A stretch of 64,000 nt of DNA, from the NCBI RefSeq assembly GCF_029543085.1, contig NZ_CP119967.1:2072501-2136500 (forward strand), read 5' to 3'. Under the pieces are notes generated by a model, which did no database searches, was not told the DNA's origin, and saw only the letters and a program-made list of their open reading frames with translations. Numbering within the stretch: the first letter of the stretch is position 1; every line of letters begins with the position of its first letter. Source of the stretch: Pseudomonas sp. A34-9 (lineage in GTDB: Bacteria; Pseudomonadota; Gammaproteobacteria; Pseudomonadales; Pseudomonadaceae). The position numbers and the translations under genes were made by a program. Positions 9,742 through 17,886 of this stretch are shown in pieces.

Positions 9742-10113
9742 TCAGGCCGCCGCAAACCGCTTATCCAGATAATCAATAATCACCTTGGACTCATACATCC
9801 ACGTCGTCTGCCCATTCTCTTCAATGCGCAGGCAAGGCACCTTGATCCGGCCACCTTGTTCCAACAGGGCCTGACGATCCTGCTCATTGTTCTTCGCATC
9901 CTTCAGCGCCACTGGCACATTCAGGCGACGCAGTGTACGACGGGTTTTCACGCAGAACGGGCAGGCGTGGAACTGATACAGCGTCAGATCCTTCGCGGCG
10001 GCATCCACTTGCGCCTGAGCAGCGGCGGGGCGTTTTTTCTTGCCCGGACGGGTGATGAAGTCGATGAAGATAACCAGTTGGCCGAGGCCGACACGAAGCG
10101 CTTTGACGAACAC
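9742..10113 (-). CDS. Membrane-anchored glutaredoxin-like protein
   Basis: 123 aa. An N-terminal hydrophobic stretch (LGQLVIFIDFI, residues 10-20) probably anchors the protein, followed by a short basic linker (RPGKKKRP). The thioredoxin-fold glutaredoxin domain from about residue 42 carries the redox motif CPFC (HACPFCVKTRRTL) and the cis-proline KVPCLRI. The C-terminus YESKVIIDYLDKRF resembles GST N-terminal domains. Predicted role is glutathione-dependent disulfide reduction; the partner is unknown. It lies downstream of folE on the same strand, separated by a terminator. Confidence 0.88.
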   Translation of the reverse strand: MFVKALRVGLGQLVIFIDFITRPGKKKRPAAAQAQVDAAAKDLTLYQFHACPFCVKTRRTLRRLNVPVALKDAKNNEQDRQALLEQGGRIKVPCLRIEENGQTTWMYESKVIIDYLDKRFAAA

Positions 10114-10170
10114 GATGAAGCCTCACGGTGCACATTGAGAAAGGCGCGCAGCTTACCCGATTTTTCACGG

Positions 10171-10208
10171 ACGAAAAAAAACCGGCGATGAATGCCGGTT
10201 TTCTTCGT
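10171..10208 (-). terminator. Rho-independent terminator of folE
   Basis: AAAACCGGC-N7-GCCGGTTTT stem with A/T flanks lies 9 bases past the folE stop codon on the minus strand. Confidence 0.85.
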
Positions 10209-10216
10209 GCTGCAAA

Positions 10217-10777
10217 TTACTTGATCAGGCTGAGAAACTCGCTGCGGGTCGCCGCGTTTTCACGGAACTCACCGAGCATCACCGAGGTGATCATCGACGA
10301 ATTCTGTTTCTCGACACCGCGCATCATCATGCACATGTGCTTGGCCTCGATCACCACGGCAACGCCCAGCGCGCCGGTGACTTGCATCACCGCATCGGCG
10401 ATCTGGCGGCTGAGATTTTCCTGAATCTGCAGGCGGCGGGCGTACATGTCGACGATCCGCGCGACCTTCGACAGGCCCAGCACTTTGCCGCTCGGGATGT
10501 AGGCGACGTGCGCCTTGCCGATGAACGGCAGCAGGTGGTGTTCGCACAACGAGTACAACTCGATGTCCTTGACCAGCACCATTTCGCTGTTGTCGGAGCT
10601 GAACAGGGCACCGTTGGTGACCTCTTCGAGCGTCTGTTCATAACCGCGGCAGAGGTACTGCATGGCTTTGGCGGCACGCTTTGGCGTGTCGAGCAGGCCC
10701 TCGCGGGACACGTCCTCGCCCAATTGGCCGAGAATCGCGGTGTAATTCTGTTCCAGTGTCACAGAGGCTGATTCCAT
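10217..10777 (-). CDS. folE: GTP cyclohydrolase I (type IA), with replaced N-terminus
   Basis: 186 aa. The enzyme converts GTP to 7,8-dihydroneopterin triphosphate, the first step of folate and pterin synthesis. The zinc and active-site segments are visible: [20 protein letters not shown] near residues 70-90 and [14 protein letters not shown] near 145-160. Start is the ATG at 10777 ([14 protein letters not shown]); the open frame continues to a TTG at 10825, but that lies inside the 3' end of the integrase. The codons before LEQNYTA come from the inserted element. The ancestral start (MSLEQNYTA) is stranded at 16726, so the gene was given a new start and promoter and still reads intact. This corresponds to the gene often named folE2 in Pseudomonas. 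Confidence 0.95.
   Translation of the reverse strand: MESASVTLEQNYTAILGQLGEDVSREGLLDTPKRAAKAMQYLCRGYEQTLEEVTNGALFSSDNSEMVLVKDIELYSLCEHHLLPFIGKAHVAYIPSGKVLGLSKVARIVDMYARRLQIQENLSRQIADAVMQVTGALGVAVVIEAKHMCMMMRGVEKQNSSMITSVMLGEFRENAATRSEFLSLIK
10737..10756. repeat. Attachment-site direct repeat, folE side (attL-like)
   Basis: Twenty bases, GCGGTGTAATTCTGTTCCAG, recur exactly at 16701-16720 in the same orientation. Here they encode LEQNYTA of folE (complement strand). The two copies bound the 5.96-kb element, as expected for a core crossover site of a tyrosine integrase. Confidence 0.85.
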
Positions 10778-10784
10778 AAGGGTT

Positions 10785-11581
10785 TCAGAGGGGTACTGTT
10801 TCTGTCTGTACCAATTTTGTACCAATCAAGCTGTTTTCGAGCTTTCCGAGTTCACCCCAGTCAGTGCTGGAGTTGATCCATCGGGCTTAGGTCGATAGCA
10901 ACATCTGAACGCTATGACCGAGCTGAGTGGCAATAAACGCAGGGTTCATACCCGCCATGAGGCACATGGTAGCGTAAGTGTGTCGGCAGTTGTATTGCCG
11001 GCGGGCGCGAATCCCAATTCGGTCAGTGCGGCCTGGAAGTGTTTATCGGTCGCGCTCGACTGTTGAATGAACTCGAAGTTCTTCGTTGGTGGGAATACGT
11101 AGCCTGATTCGGTGCGTTTGCGCCGGCTCTGCGAGGCACGTTGTTGCGCTACCAGCTCGGCTTGCTTGATGGCGTGCAGTGCGCGACTGTTGAGCATGAC
11201 CTGGCGCCCGTTACGGGTTTTGGTACGCTCCTCGATCTTATAGTCCGCGACGATTCGACACACGTTGACCAGCCGCTTTTCCTTGTCGACCTCTTCCCAG
11301 CGCAGCGCCGCGATCTCGCTGGGGCGCATGTCAGTGTAAAAGGCGAACTCGAAGTACGCGGCGTAGATCCGCATCGAATGGGTCAGCGTCTTATATAGGT
11401 GGTCGATGATTTGGTTGGCTTCGCCAACCGTGAACGGATCGATGGGCTTTTTGGCCTTCACCGGCAGTTCGATGGACTCCACCGGGTTACGGTTGATCAG
11501 ACCATCTTTTACCGCAGTGCCGAACACCGTGGTCCGGCGCTGGATTGCCGCACGCTTCACGCCCGGCGTCGGCCATTCTGT
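10785..11581 (-). pseudogene. Tyrosine recombinase/integrase, truncated, frameshifted, catalytic Tyr lost
   Basis: The catalytic core is recognisable. The first Arg is in TDMRPSEIAALRW, the Lys region in EERTKTRNGRQ, and the box II residues in RHTYATMC and QLGHSVQM. The frame shifts near 11005 between ELGFAPAG and RARRQYNC. The codon expected for the nucleophilic tyrosine (STYARW) is TAA, near 10905. Reading continues past that stop as ARWINSSTDW to a TGA at 10785-10787, 8 bases from the folE ATG. The N-terminal arm-binding half is missing: the gene is joined to an IS3 fragment at about 11582. The enzyme must be inactive; it presumably inserted the element. Confidence 0.88.
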
Positions 11582-11584
11582 ATT

Positions 11585-12096
11585 GGCTACCGCGCTCTTG
11601 ATGTCGGAAGAGCACTAGTGCACGCGTTGATTGATCAACTGAGCGCCCAAGAGCCGGTCGATTGGCTTTGCGCAGTCTTTGATGCCACTCGTTCGTGTTA
11701 CTACGCCCACTGCCTCAGGCGCCGAACTCCAAGCGTTGAGCCGCTTCGTTGCGCAGTCGGGTCAACGAACTGTTTACGCAAAGTCGAAGCGCTGCCGGTA
11801 GCCGCAGCATCGTGTCGATGATGCAGGAAGACGGCGAGCAAATCGGGCGGTTCAAAGTGCGTGGTCTGATGCGGGAAATGGTATTAGTCAGCAAACAACC
11901 TGGATCACATGCCTACAAACAAGCGACGGTTGAGCGGCCTGACATCTCGAACATCTTGAATCGAGAGTTTGATGTGCCGGCGCCGAATCAGGTCTGGTGT
12001 GGCGACATCACCTACATCTGGGCTCAAGGGAAATGGCATTACCTGGCTGTCGTTATGGATCTTTACGCGCGCCGAGTGGTGGGCTGGGCGCTGTCA
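11585..12096 (+). pseudogene. IS3-family transposase OrfB fragment
   Basis: The end of OrfA (KATALLMSEEH) is followed in a shifted frame by LIDQLSAQEPVDWLCAVFDATRSCYY. After another frameshift near 11745 comes LFTQSRSAAGSRSIVSMM and PAPNQVWCGDITYIWAQGKW, which contains the first catalytic Asp of the DDE domain. Homology breaks after VVGWALS at about 12096, so the second Asp and Glu are absent. The fragment truncates the integrase at its left and abuts the adhesin gene at its right. It is not functional. Confidence 0.82.
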
Positions 12097-12165
12097 GGCG
12101 TAACGCTGTGGCTAAAACCAATCAGGCGGCACTGTTTTTTATTTGTTAGTCGTAAAATCTCCCAG

Positions 12166-13119
12166 TCATAAATATTCAATAGTAAAGTTCAATTCAGCAT
12201 TAGCCGTGCCGGGCTTTAATTCTTCATTTTGTATGCGGTAGTATGCGGCATTCATGGGAATTGTATAGCTTGCACCGCCCGAGCCGAATAACCCAATGGA
12301 TCGTTTAGAAGTGCCGTCGATTATAGCCGGTGCGTTATCGAAATGTTTAATCTGAATACCAACACCTTTCGCCGTGGAACTGGAATTCAATCTGATGACG
12401 CCATTTCGGTAATCATAAGTCTCGCCGACTCTCTGGAAGCTATAATTAACGGTATTAATACCTTTCGGGCAGTTATTTAAATTTATGCCAAAAGCAACAG
12501 GCGCTGCAGTGCTTCCCGGTGCACTCCCAATGTCGCTGAGCGTGTAAGTGCCCATTCGGAGATCGATATTCGGCGTTTCGCAGGAGGCCGTTATGACGGT
12601 GGCGCCGTTCGTCTGAATAGATAATGGAAATAAATCCCCAGTTTGTAGGTAACCGAGAACACCAGATGGAATAACCGTGCCCCCTTTCACATCACCGACT
12701 TTGACTAATTCCAATCGAAAACGAGTTCCGGAAAATCCGTAACTACCACGAGAAAACATGTTATTTGGATCTAAGTATCCTCGAAGACTTTTTCCAGTGC
12801 TGCTATAATAGAGTTTCCAGGCAATCCCCGTAGCGCCAATCGGAAACAGTTCTGATTCCGGTGTTGAAGTACCCACATTATTTTTGATGGCTGCGGAAAA
12901 AGAGGTTGTGCAGCTAAACCAGCTGTCAGTTATTCCCACGGTAAATTCACCCTGAAATATCACGGTTCCATTTAAAGCGTCTCTGGGTATTGTAAGGTTC
13001 GAAGGGATCTGGTAATTCATGGGGGATTGTTGCTTGTATGTGTCAAACGTGCATGTTGCTGCTGCATTAATTGACCAACTTAACAGTACTACCAATAGGC
13101 CGATGTATTTCACCTTCAT
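12166..13119 (-). CDS. Fimbrial adhesin-like (type 1 pilus tip/minor subunit) protein
   Basis: 317 aa from the ATG at 13119, which has AAGGTG about 8 bases upstream. A signal peptide (KYIGLLVVLLSWSINAAA, cut near residue 20) targets the periplasm. The C-terminal half, from about residue 175, has the fimbrial pilin fold: paired cysteines (TASCETPNID and NNCPKG), Gly-rich strands and an aromatic C-terminal strand NFTIEYL. The N-terminal half would be the lectin/adhesin domain. Such proteins need a chaperone and usher, none of which is nearby. Base composition is strikingly AT-rich compared with the backbone, indicating acquisition. IS3 fragments flank it in opposite orientations. Confidence 0.82.
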   Translation of the reverse strand: MKVKYIGLLVVLLSWSINAAATCTFDTYKQQSPMNYQIPSNLTIPRDALNGTVIFQGEFTVGITDSWFSCTTSFSAAIKNNVGTSTPESELFPIGATGIAWKLYYSSTGKSLRGYLDPNNMFSRGSYGFSGTRFRLELVKVGDVKGGTVIPSGVLGYLQTGDLFPLSIQTNGATVITASCETPNIDLRMGTYTLSDIGSAPGSTAAPVAFGINLNNCPKGINTVNYSFQRVGETYDYRNGVIRLNSSSTAKGVGIQIKHFDNAPAIIDGTSKRSIGLFGSGGASYTIPMNAAYYRIQNEELKPGTANAELNFTIEYL

Positions 13120-13437
13120 CAATTATCACCTTCATTTTTACGCTGGAGTTCTGACACGTATAGAGTGCTGGGTTTTGAATGCCTTATGAGAAAGTGCGCT
13201 GTAGTGCTTCGTAATCTACATTTGTGGAGAAAGAGTGGTTCTATAAGGTGAATTTTGAAGATCCGCGCTGGCTGTGAAAATAAGAAAAGTCTTATTCTCT
13301 TTGGCGTTCGATAGACGGTAGTTGCTGTGGATGAAAGGTTTGTGCCAGGGCGTGGATGTACGATCCAGGTTATGCAGTCAGCCGTTTCGCCAACATTTGC
13401 AGCGGGTGACTGTCCGATGGTCGACAGAAATCTTCAG
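13120..13437. other. Intergenic, upstream of the adhesin gene
   Basis: About 320 bases with the presumed adhesin promoter (AT-rich near 13130-13300). No convincing gene; the short open frame at 13327-13548 is antisense to the IS3 remnant and has no ribosome site. Confidence 0.4.
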
Positions 13438-13753
13438 TTGATCAATCAGCGCGTGCGTTCGTGCTCTTCCGACATCAAGAGCGCGGTAGCCTTTTTTAAA
13501 ATGGATTTCTCCTGCTCAAGGCGAGCAATCCGAGCTTCCAACTCCTGAATCTTCTGCTGCTCGGGCGTCAACGCTTTTGTCTGCGGAGTAACACCGCTGC
13601 GCTCCTGCTGGGTTGGTTCACCCTGCGACGCAACGCGGAATCGACCACCTTGAGTGACCGCCAGGCCTCGATATGGCTTTAGCCTTGATCGAGCACGAGA
13701 GCTGCGGCTTCGCGTTTGAATTCAGCGGAAAAGGAACGACGTTGCTTGGTCAT
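13438..13753 (-). pseudogene. IS3-family transposase OrfA remnant
   Basis: On the minus strand the sequence begins MTKQRRSFSAEFKREAAALV at 13753, reaches a TAA about 25 codons later, and shifts frame before LTPEQQKIQELEARIARLEQ and KSILKKATALLMSEEH. This is the helix-turn-helix plus leucine-zipper region of IS3-group OrfA. The 31 bases at 13461-13491 are the inverted copy of 11585-11615. An IS-end-like sequence (GTCCGGTTTCATTAGACCAC) follows near 13794-13814. The OrfB part beyond 13438 is lost. Confidence 0.82.
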
Positions 13754-14086
13754 CTGACACTTCTATCTGGCGAGCATTCTCGCCTAAATGGGTGTCCGGT
13801 TTCATTAGACCACTAACGAAGTACTTCAAGTGTCGTAATTCCATGGTTCTAATCCATGCTTTTTAAGCATCTTGTCAGCCCTCATATGTATTGGGCGACG
13901 TGCCCGAGGCGGAGTTACTATAAGTTCCGATATTGCAGGATAAGGCCGCCAAATTAGGGGGCGTCATGCGACTGACGCCGTTAATCTCAGTCATGCCTAG
14001 AATGCATCCACCAGTGAGCCCGCCAAACCTTATCATTATCCCGGTGGAACTTTCTGGCGTTCTTACATTTAGAGCAAGGAACAGAT
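13754..14086. other. IS end and region upstream of the SDR pseudogene
   Basis: Contains the probable outer end of the IS3 remnant (to about 13815) and then a 270-base stretch without genes that includes the inverted repeat at 13960-13979. No open frame with a ribosome site. Confidence 0.4.
13960..13979. promoter_or_regulatory. Perfect inverted repeat upstream of SDR/MBL genes
   Basis: GGCGTCA-N6-TGACGCC, 107 bases before the SDR start. The symmetry suggests an operator for a dimeric regulator. No regulator gene remains in the element. Confidence 0.35.
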
Positions 14087-14838
14087 ATGAGTACAAACCC
14101 TTTCGAATATGCCGGCAAAACTGTGTTGATCACAGGTGCCGCGACCGGTATCGGTCGAGCCACCGTGCTTGCCTTTGCGAGCAACGGCGCCTAGGCGATG
14201 TCGATTTACGCGCCGATGACACTTGTCAAATTGATTGAAGAACAAGGAGGGGGCGCTATGTTCATTGAAACCGACGTCTCCAAAGCCGCTTCCGTCGAAG
14301 CCTTAGTGATGTCCGACGTAAAGCGTTTCCGCAAGATTAATGCGGCGTTCAACAACACCGGGGTTTTGCCGCCCACCGCACCCTTGGCCGAACAAAGTGA
14401 AACTGACTTTGATAGGGGCTTGAACGTCGACCTCAAAGGCGTGTTCCTGTGCCGGAAGTTTCACATCCAGGCCATGTTGCAAACGGGCGGCGGCGCCATC
14501 GTCAGCCTCTGTCGCCGGTGTGCTTGCGGATCCTGGCATGGCGCCCTATGTGGCGGCCAAGCATGGCGTGGTCGGCTTAAGTCGTGCAGCTTGCACTGGA
14601 TTACTCCCGTGCGGGAATTAGGGGCAAAGCCTTGGTTCCCGGCCTAGTGGCAACGCCGATGACCGAGCACTGGCTCAGTGACCCCGTCTTCAAACAGGCT
14701 TTGATGAACAACAGGCCAATCGGCCGACCGGCTCAACGGGAGGAAATGAGCGGCATGGTGCTGCTCCTGTGTTCGCCCGCCGCCAGCTTCGTGACCGGTC
14801 AGGTCTATCTGGTGGATGGTGGCCAGACGGCGCATTGA
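14087..14838 (+). pseudogene. Short-chain dehydrogenase/reductase, multiply broken
   Basis: It starts well, with AAGGA then ATG at 14087, and the Rossmann motif KTVLITGAATGIGRATV. A TAG at about 14190 (after FASNGA) ends the frame. Downstream pieces in other frames keep the remaining SDR signatures: NNTGVLPPTAPL (the NNAG-like motif), GVFLCRKFHIQAML, the active-site YVAAK near 14550, and the C-terminal [25 protein letters not shown] to 14838. At least three disruptions exist, so no full enzyme is made. It precedes the MBL-fold gene by 90 bases and was probably its operon partner. Confidence 0.88.
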
Positions 14839-14928
14839 TCACCAAACGTTGGCCATCATTGTGAACAATTTATTACTTTATCGCACGCAACCACGTGTGT
14901 GATCACGACCCGCAGGAGAGCATCGCCC

Positions 14929-15828
14929 ATGACGTCAGTCACGCCTGAAACTTCTACCGTAGAAAAGCCAGCTCCGCTTAAATTCAAAGTCTTCAATGGC
15001 GGCGAAGCCCATATGGGTTTCGGCGTCAATTCGACGATCATTTACGGCGAGCGCGAGGCGCTGGTCATCGATACCCAATTCACTCTGTCCAATGCGCACC
15101 GCCTAGTAGCCGACATCCTCGAGACCGGCTGCGATCTAACCTACATCTATATCACGCACTTCCATCCAGACCATTTCCTGGGGCTGTGCGTGGTTCATGA
15201 TGCATTTCCCACTGCGAATGTCGTGTCACTTCCGGAGATCGCCCAGTCGGTGAATGACGCCTTCGACTTCAAGATTCGTTACTGGGGCAATGAAGTGCTC
15301 GGCGTTAACGGCGCCAAGAAGTCTGTGCACGTTAATCCATTGCAAGAACCGCTGATGCTTATCGACGGACAGAAGGTCGAGGTTATCGGTCCGCTGCGCG
15401 GTGACTCCGACTTGCAATCGGTGGTGTGGGTGCCCTCAATCAGAACCCTGGTGGCCGCGGATACAGTGTTCGCCAACGCTCATGTCTGGGTTGCCGATGA
15501 CAAAACCCCGGAAATGCGACAGGAATGGTTCGATGTCCTTGATCAGTTGGAGGCGCTCGCTCCGCTGGTAGTCGTGCCTGGCCATGCACCGTCTGCGGAC
15601 TTCACCTCGCCGGATGCCATCGGGTTTACCCGGGAGTATCTGATCGCGTTCGTCGAAGAACTAAAAAAGTCCGATGACAGTACTCAGATCATGGCAGCGA
15701 TGGAGCGGCGCTATCCCGGGCTGGCTACGCACATTTGCCTGGAGTACAGCGCCAAGATCCTCAGGGATGAGTACCAGTGGGCAGGGGAGTGGCCGCAAGC
15801 GTTACGCGACTTGAAGCCTATATTCTGA
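14929..15828 (+). CDS. MBL-fold metallo-hydrolase
   Basis: 299 aa. I place the start at the ATG at 14929 after CAGGAGAG; a GTG 30 bases earlier overlaps that site. The metallo-beta-lactamase fold is shown by the HxHxDH zinc motif THFHPDHFLG near residue 80, the metal Asp in LVAADTVFANAH near 190, and the later His in VVPGHAPS near 225. Members hydrolyse esters, lactones, thioesters or similar bonds; the substrate is not evident. The gene is intact although its neighbours have decayed, which hints that it is still useful or a late survivor. No signal peptide; probably cytosolic. Confidence 0.88.
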   Translation: MTSVTPETSTVEKPAPLKFKVFNGGEAHMGFGVNSTIIYGEREALVIDTQFTLSNAHRLVADILETGCDLTYIYITHFHPDHFLGLCVVHDAFPTANVVSLPEIAQSVNDAFDFKIRYWGNEVLGVNGAKKSVHVNPLQEPLMLIDGQKVEVIGPLRGDSDLQSVVWVPSIRTLVAADTVFANAHVWVADDKTPEMRQEWFDVLDQLEALAPLVVVPGHAPSADFTSPDAIGFTREYLIAFVEELKKSDDSTQIMAAMERRYPGLATHICLEYSAKILRDEYQWAGEWPQALRDLKPIF

Positions 15829-15854
15829 CGTGTAACATCGACTGATTTGCGTTT

Positions 15855-15888
15855 AAACCCTCCCTAGCGCCATCTTCAGGGAGGGTTT
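15855..15888 (+). terminator. Hairpin terminator after the MBL-fold gene
   Basis: AAACCCTCCCT and AGGGAGGGTTT form a perfect 11-bp stem with a 12-base loop, 27 bases after the stop. The T-run is short. Confidence 0.7.
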
Positions 15889-16043
15889 GGCCGCCTTTAC
15901 TGGCTTTAAGTTATCAAGGCCGAAGGATCTGCAGCTTAGCCATAGACCGCCTAGACACCTCAGCAACAGCTTTATTACCAGCACTCAGGATCCTCGCAGC
16001 CCAGACGGACGGCGAACCTCACGAGGCCACTGAGACTTTTCGA

Positions 16044-16265
16044 TTGTGGTGCAGTGCCTCGCCTAACAGATCGAAGGAGCTACTTGCTCTCGTCGACTCT
16101 GGAGAGCTGGATGTCTGCGACTTCTACAGCTTGCACATTGCCATTCACAACGGCCTAAAAGCGGATCTGCCTTACTTCTCTGAGCGGGCGTATGCACTGA
16201 TTGATAGTGGCACGGCTGTTGAGAAGGCTCAGGTTATCCAAACTTTTATCCTCCCCGCCATTTAA
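16044..16265 (+). pseudogene. Fragment of an unrecognised protein
   Basis: The frame encodes SKELLALVDSGELDVCDFYS and ends with IQTFILPAI. It stays open upstream through 15900 with protein-like composition but has no ATG or GTG start and no ribosome site, so it is most likely the 3' end of a gene that lost its 5' part. A TTG at 16044 is the only possible start. Function unknown. Confidence 0.4.
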
Positions 16266-16267
16266 CG

Positions 16268-16660
16268 ATGACGCCCAATGGCGCCGGGTGCCAAACCAAA
16301 GGCAGCACTCTGATTCCGCTCCTGATGGCTTGGGCAACATCGCAAGACGAAACTAAGATAACCAGAGAATTCGTAGGTTCCGCTAATAAGTCTCTCAAGC
16401 ATTGCACCATGCGGGCCTGGTTGCCAAGGGAGACTAGTGAGGAGACGTTGTATAGAGATATATCACGGCATGGCCTAGCGCTCACTGACATTCCCGTAAC
16501 TGCGGACGGCGCGGCGGCGATCAAAATGCTCAACGCCGAGGTTTCGAGAGATGGTCATCTCATGACGCTGTCAGCTGTCAAACACGAGCACTGGCCAATC
16601 CTTGTTATGGCGTGCAGGCACTTCCGGATACCGATGCAGGTATTTGAGCTAAGTCATTGA
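16268..16660 (+). CDS. Hypothetical protein
   Basis: 130 aa, beginning 3 bases after the preceding frame ends. There is no ribosome site before the first ATG. The sequence (LPRETSEETLYRDISRHGLA, MLNAEVSRDGHLMTLSAVKH) looks protein-like and soluble, without motifs I know. It may be a true small gene or the tail of the fragment upstream after a frameshift. It is the last frame before the element's right boundary. Confidence 0.4.
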   Translation: MTPNGAGCQTKGSTLIPLLMAWATSQDETKITREFVGSANKSLKHCTMRAWLPRETSEETLYRDISRHGLALTDIPVTADGAAAIKMLNAEVSRDGHLMTLSAVKHEHWPILVMACRHFRIPMQVFELSH

Positions 16661-16700
16661 TTTTAATGATCCTGGCTGCCTAGAAAAACTTCAAAACATG

Positions 16701-16726
16701 GCGGTGTAATTCTGTTCCAGGGACAT
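16701..16726 (-). pseudogene. folE: Stranded original 5' end of folE with right-hand attachment repeat
   Basis: Read on the minus strand, ATG TCC then the 20-bp repeat gives MSLEQNYTA, the normal FolE start, after which homology stops at 16700. The repeat itself is 16701-16720, identical to 10737-10756. The sequence upstream of this ATG (16727-16803), with AGGTAG before it, should be the ancestral folE leader and now drives nothing. Confidence 0.88.
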
Positions 16727-16803
16727 GAAACTACCTGTGGGGATTTTCGCAAAGGGCAAGGGTACGGTGGCGGACACAACCCTGCAAGTTCGGTGTAACG
16801 GGA

Positions 16804-17361
16804 TTATTCGTCGCGGCCTTCCATCATGGTGCGTTTAAGCATCACGTAAACCGCGCCGGCACCGCCATGTTTGGCCTGGCACGAGCAGAAGCCGAGCACC
16901 TGTGCGTGTTGGCGCAACCAGGTGTTGACGTGGCTTTTGATCATCGGTCGCTTGCCGTCCAGGCGCACAGCCTTGCCGTGGGTGACGCGCACGCAGCGGA
17001 TTTCGAATTTGGTCGCTTCGGCAAGGAAGGCCCAGAGGGTTTCGCGGGCCTTTTCCACGCTCATGCCATGCAGGTCGAGGCTGCCTTCGAACGGGATCTG
17101 GCCGACCTTGAGCTTGCGCATCTGACTTTCCTGCACGCCATCGCGGGACCACATCAACTCGTCTTCCGGGCCGACGTCGATCACGAACTGATCGGACAGG
17201 CCATCAACGGTAGCGGTGTCGGTACGCACGGTGGCGGACTGGCGCAGCTTGGCGATCTGTGCGCGGTCAGCCTTGGGTTTGCCGGTGTCGGCGCGATCGT
17301 GCTTGATCGGCTTGACGCCTTGGATCGCACTTTTGAACAGGGAAAAATCGTCGTCTTGCAT
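16804..17361 (-). CDS. Smr domain protein
   Basis: 185 aa from the ATG at 17361 (MQDDDFSLFK), 5 bases after GGAGG. The first 85 residues are charged linker. The Smr (small MutS-related) domain follows: LDLHGMSVEKARETLWAFL near residue 100, with the LDLHG motif, then RVTHGKAVR and a C-terminal GGAGAVYVMLKR. Smr domains are nucleases acting on DNA or RNA; several members cleave mRNA at stalled ribosomes. In the ancestral order folE followed directly downstream, now separated by the element. Confidence 0.92.
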   Translation of the reverse strand: MQDDDFSLFKSAIQGVKPIKHDRADTGKPKADRAQIAKLRQSATVRTDTATVDGLSDQFVIDVGPEDELMWSRDGVQESQMRKLKVGQIPFEGSLDLHGMSVEKARETLWAFLAEATKFEIRCVRVTHGKAVRLDGKRPMIKSHVNTWLRQHAQVLGFCSCQAKHGGAGAVYVMLKRTMMEGRDE

Positions 17362-17435
17362 GTCAGCCTCCGCGAAGGGCGGCCAGTTTACCCAAGTCGA
17401 AACAAAACGGCCCGGCAAAAAGCTAGGCCGGTGAG

Positions 17436-17756
17436 TCAGTCGTGTTTTTTCATCAGGTGTGGGGACATGTTCAGCTCCCGCGATTGCCGTGCGCGACGGC
17501 GGCAGCGGCGCCACAGGGCGACACCGAAATACAGAAACAGCAAGCCGACAGCCAGAATGATCGCCGAGCCCATCGGCGTAGCGTTCAAATCACCGAGCGC
17601 CGGAGGGCGCCCGAGCAGGCTGGCGGCCCCGGCCATCGCCAGCAGCACACCGAACGTGGCCAGAATGGCCGCAATCGCCGCGCCAAATCGAAAACGCCAG
17701 TTGCTTTGGCCTTTGGGCCGCAAGCGGCGTGCGTCAAATCCATCGGATAACTTCAT
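17436..17756 (-). CDS. Small two-helix inner-membrane protein
   Basis: 106 aa from the ATG at 17756 (MKLSDGFDARR), with GAGGAAGG just upstream. Two membrane helices are clear (FGAAIAAILATFGVLLAMAGAASLL about residues 25-47 and GSAIILAVGLLFLYFGVALW about 62-82), followed by a basic tail RRCRRRARQ that should lie in the cytoplasm. Family not recognised. It sits upstream of the smr-type gene on the same strand, 74 bases away, so the two may be co-transcribed. Confidence 0.75.
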   Translation of the reverse strand: MKLSDGFDARRLRPKGQSNWRFRFGAAIAAILATFGVLLAMAGAASLLGRPPALGDLNATPMGSAIILAVGLLFLYFGVALWRRCRRRARQSRELNMSPHLMKKHD

Positions 17757-17851
17757 TCCGACCTTCCTCAATGGGTATCGGCCCTTCGACCGGGAGTTGA
17801 CCGGGTTGTTCCTGAGGCTATGGCATTTGCGGCAAATGAGAGGATTTTGCG

Positions 17852-17878
17852 GATGAGCGGCGCCGTGAGCCGCTCATC
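17852..17878 (-). terminator. Hairpin after the cysteine hydrolase gene
   Basis: GATGAGCGGC / GCCGCTCATC form a perfect 10-bp stem with a 7-base loop, 8 bases beyond the stop on the minus strand. The tail is not T-rich. Confidence 0.55.
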
Positions 17879-17886
17879 AAAGCAGA

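Larger units (their letters stand above)
10757..16720. mobile_element. Decayed integrative element inserted in the 5' end of folE
   Basis: The element is bounded by the 20-bp repeats at 10737-10756 and 16701-16720. The original 5' end of folE (ATG TCC then the repeat) and its upstream region are found past the right boundary, directly next to the smr-type gene. Contents are an integrase pseudogene abutting folE, two opposed IS3 fragments, an AT-rich adhesin gene, a broken SDR, an MBL-fold hydrolase and hypothetical fragments. I see no replication, conjugation or phage structural genes, so it is non-mobile now. Confidence 0.8.

Noticed and set aside
10217..10825. FolE start at the TTG at 10825
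   Set aside because: The extra residues ([10 protein letters not shown]) are a shifted reading of the integrase 3' end; ATG at 10777 gives the normal length.
14899..14928. GTG start for the MBL-fold protein
   Set aside because: The ribosome site CAGGAGAG lies inside these 30 bases and serves the ATG at 14929.
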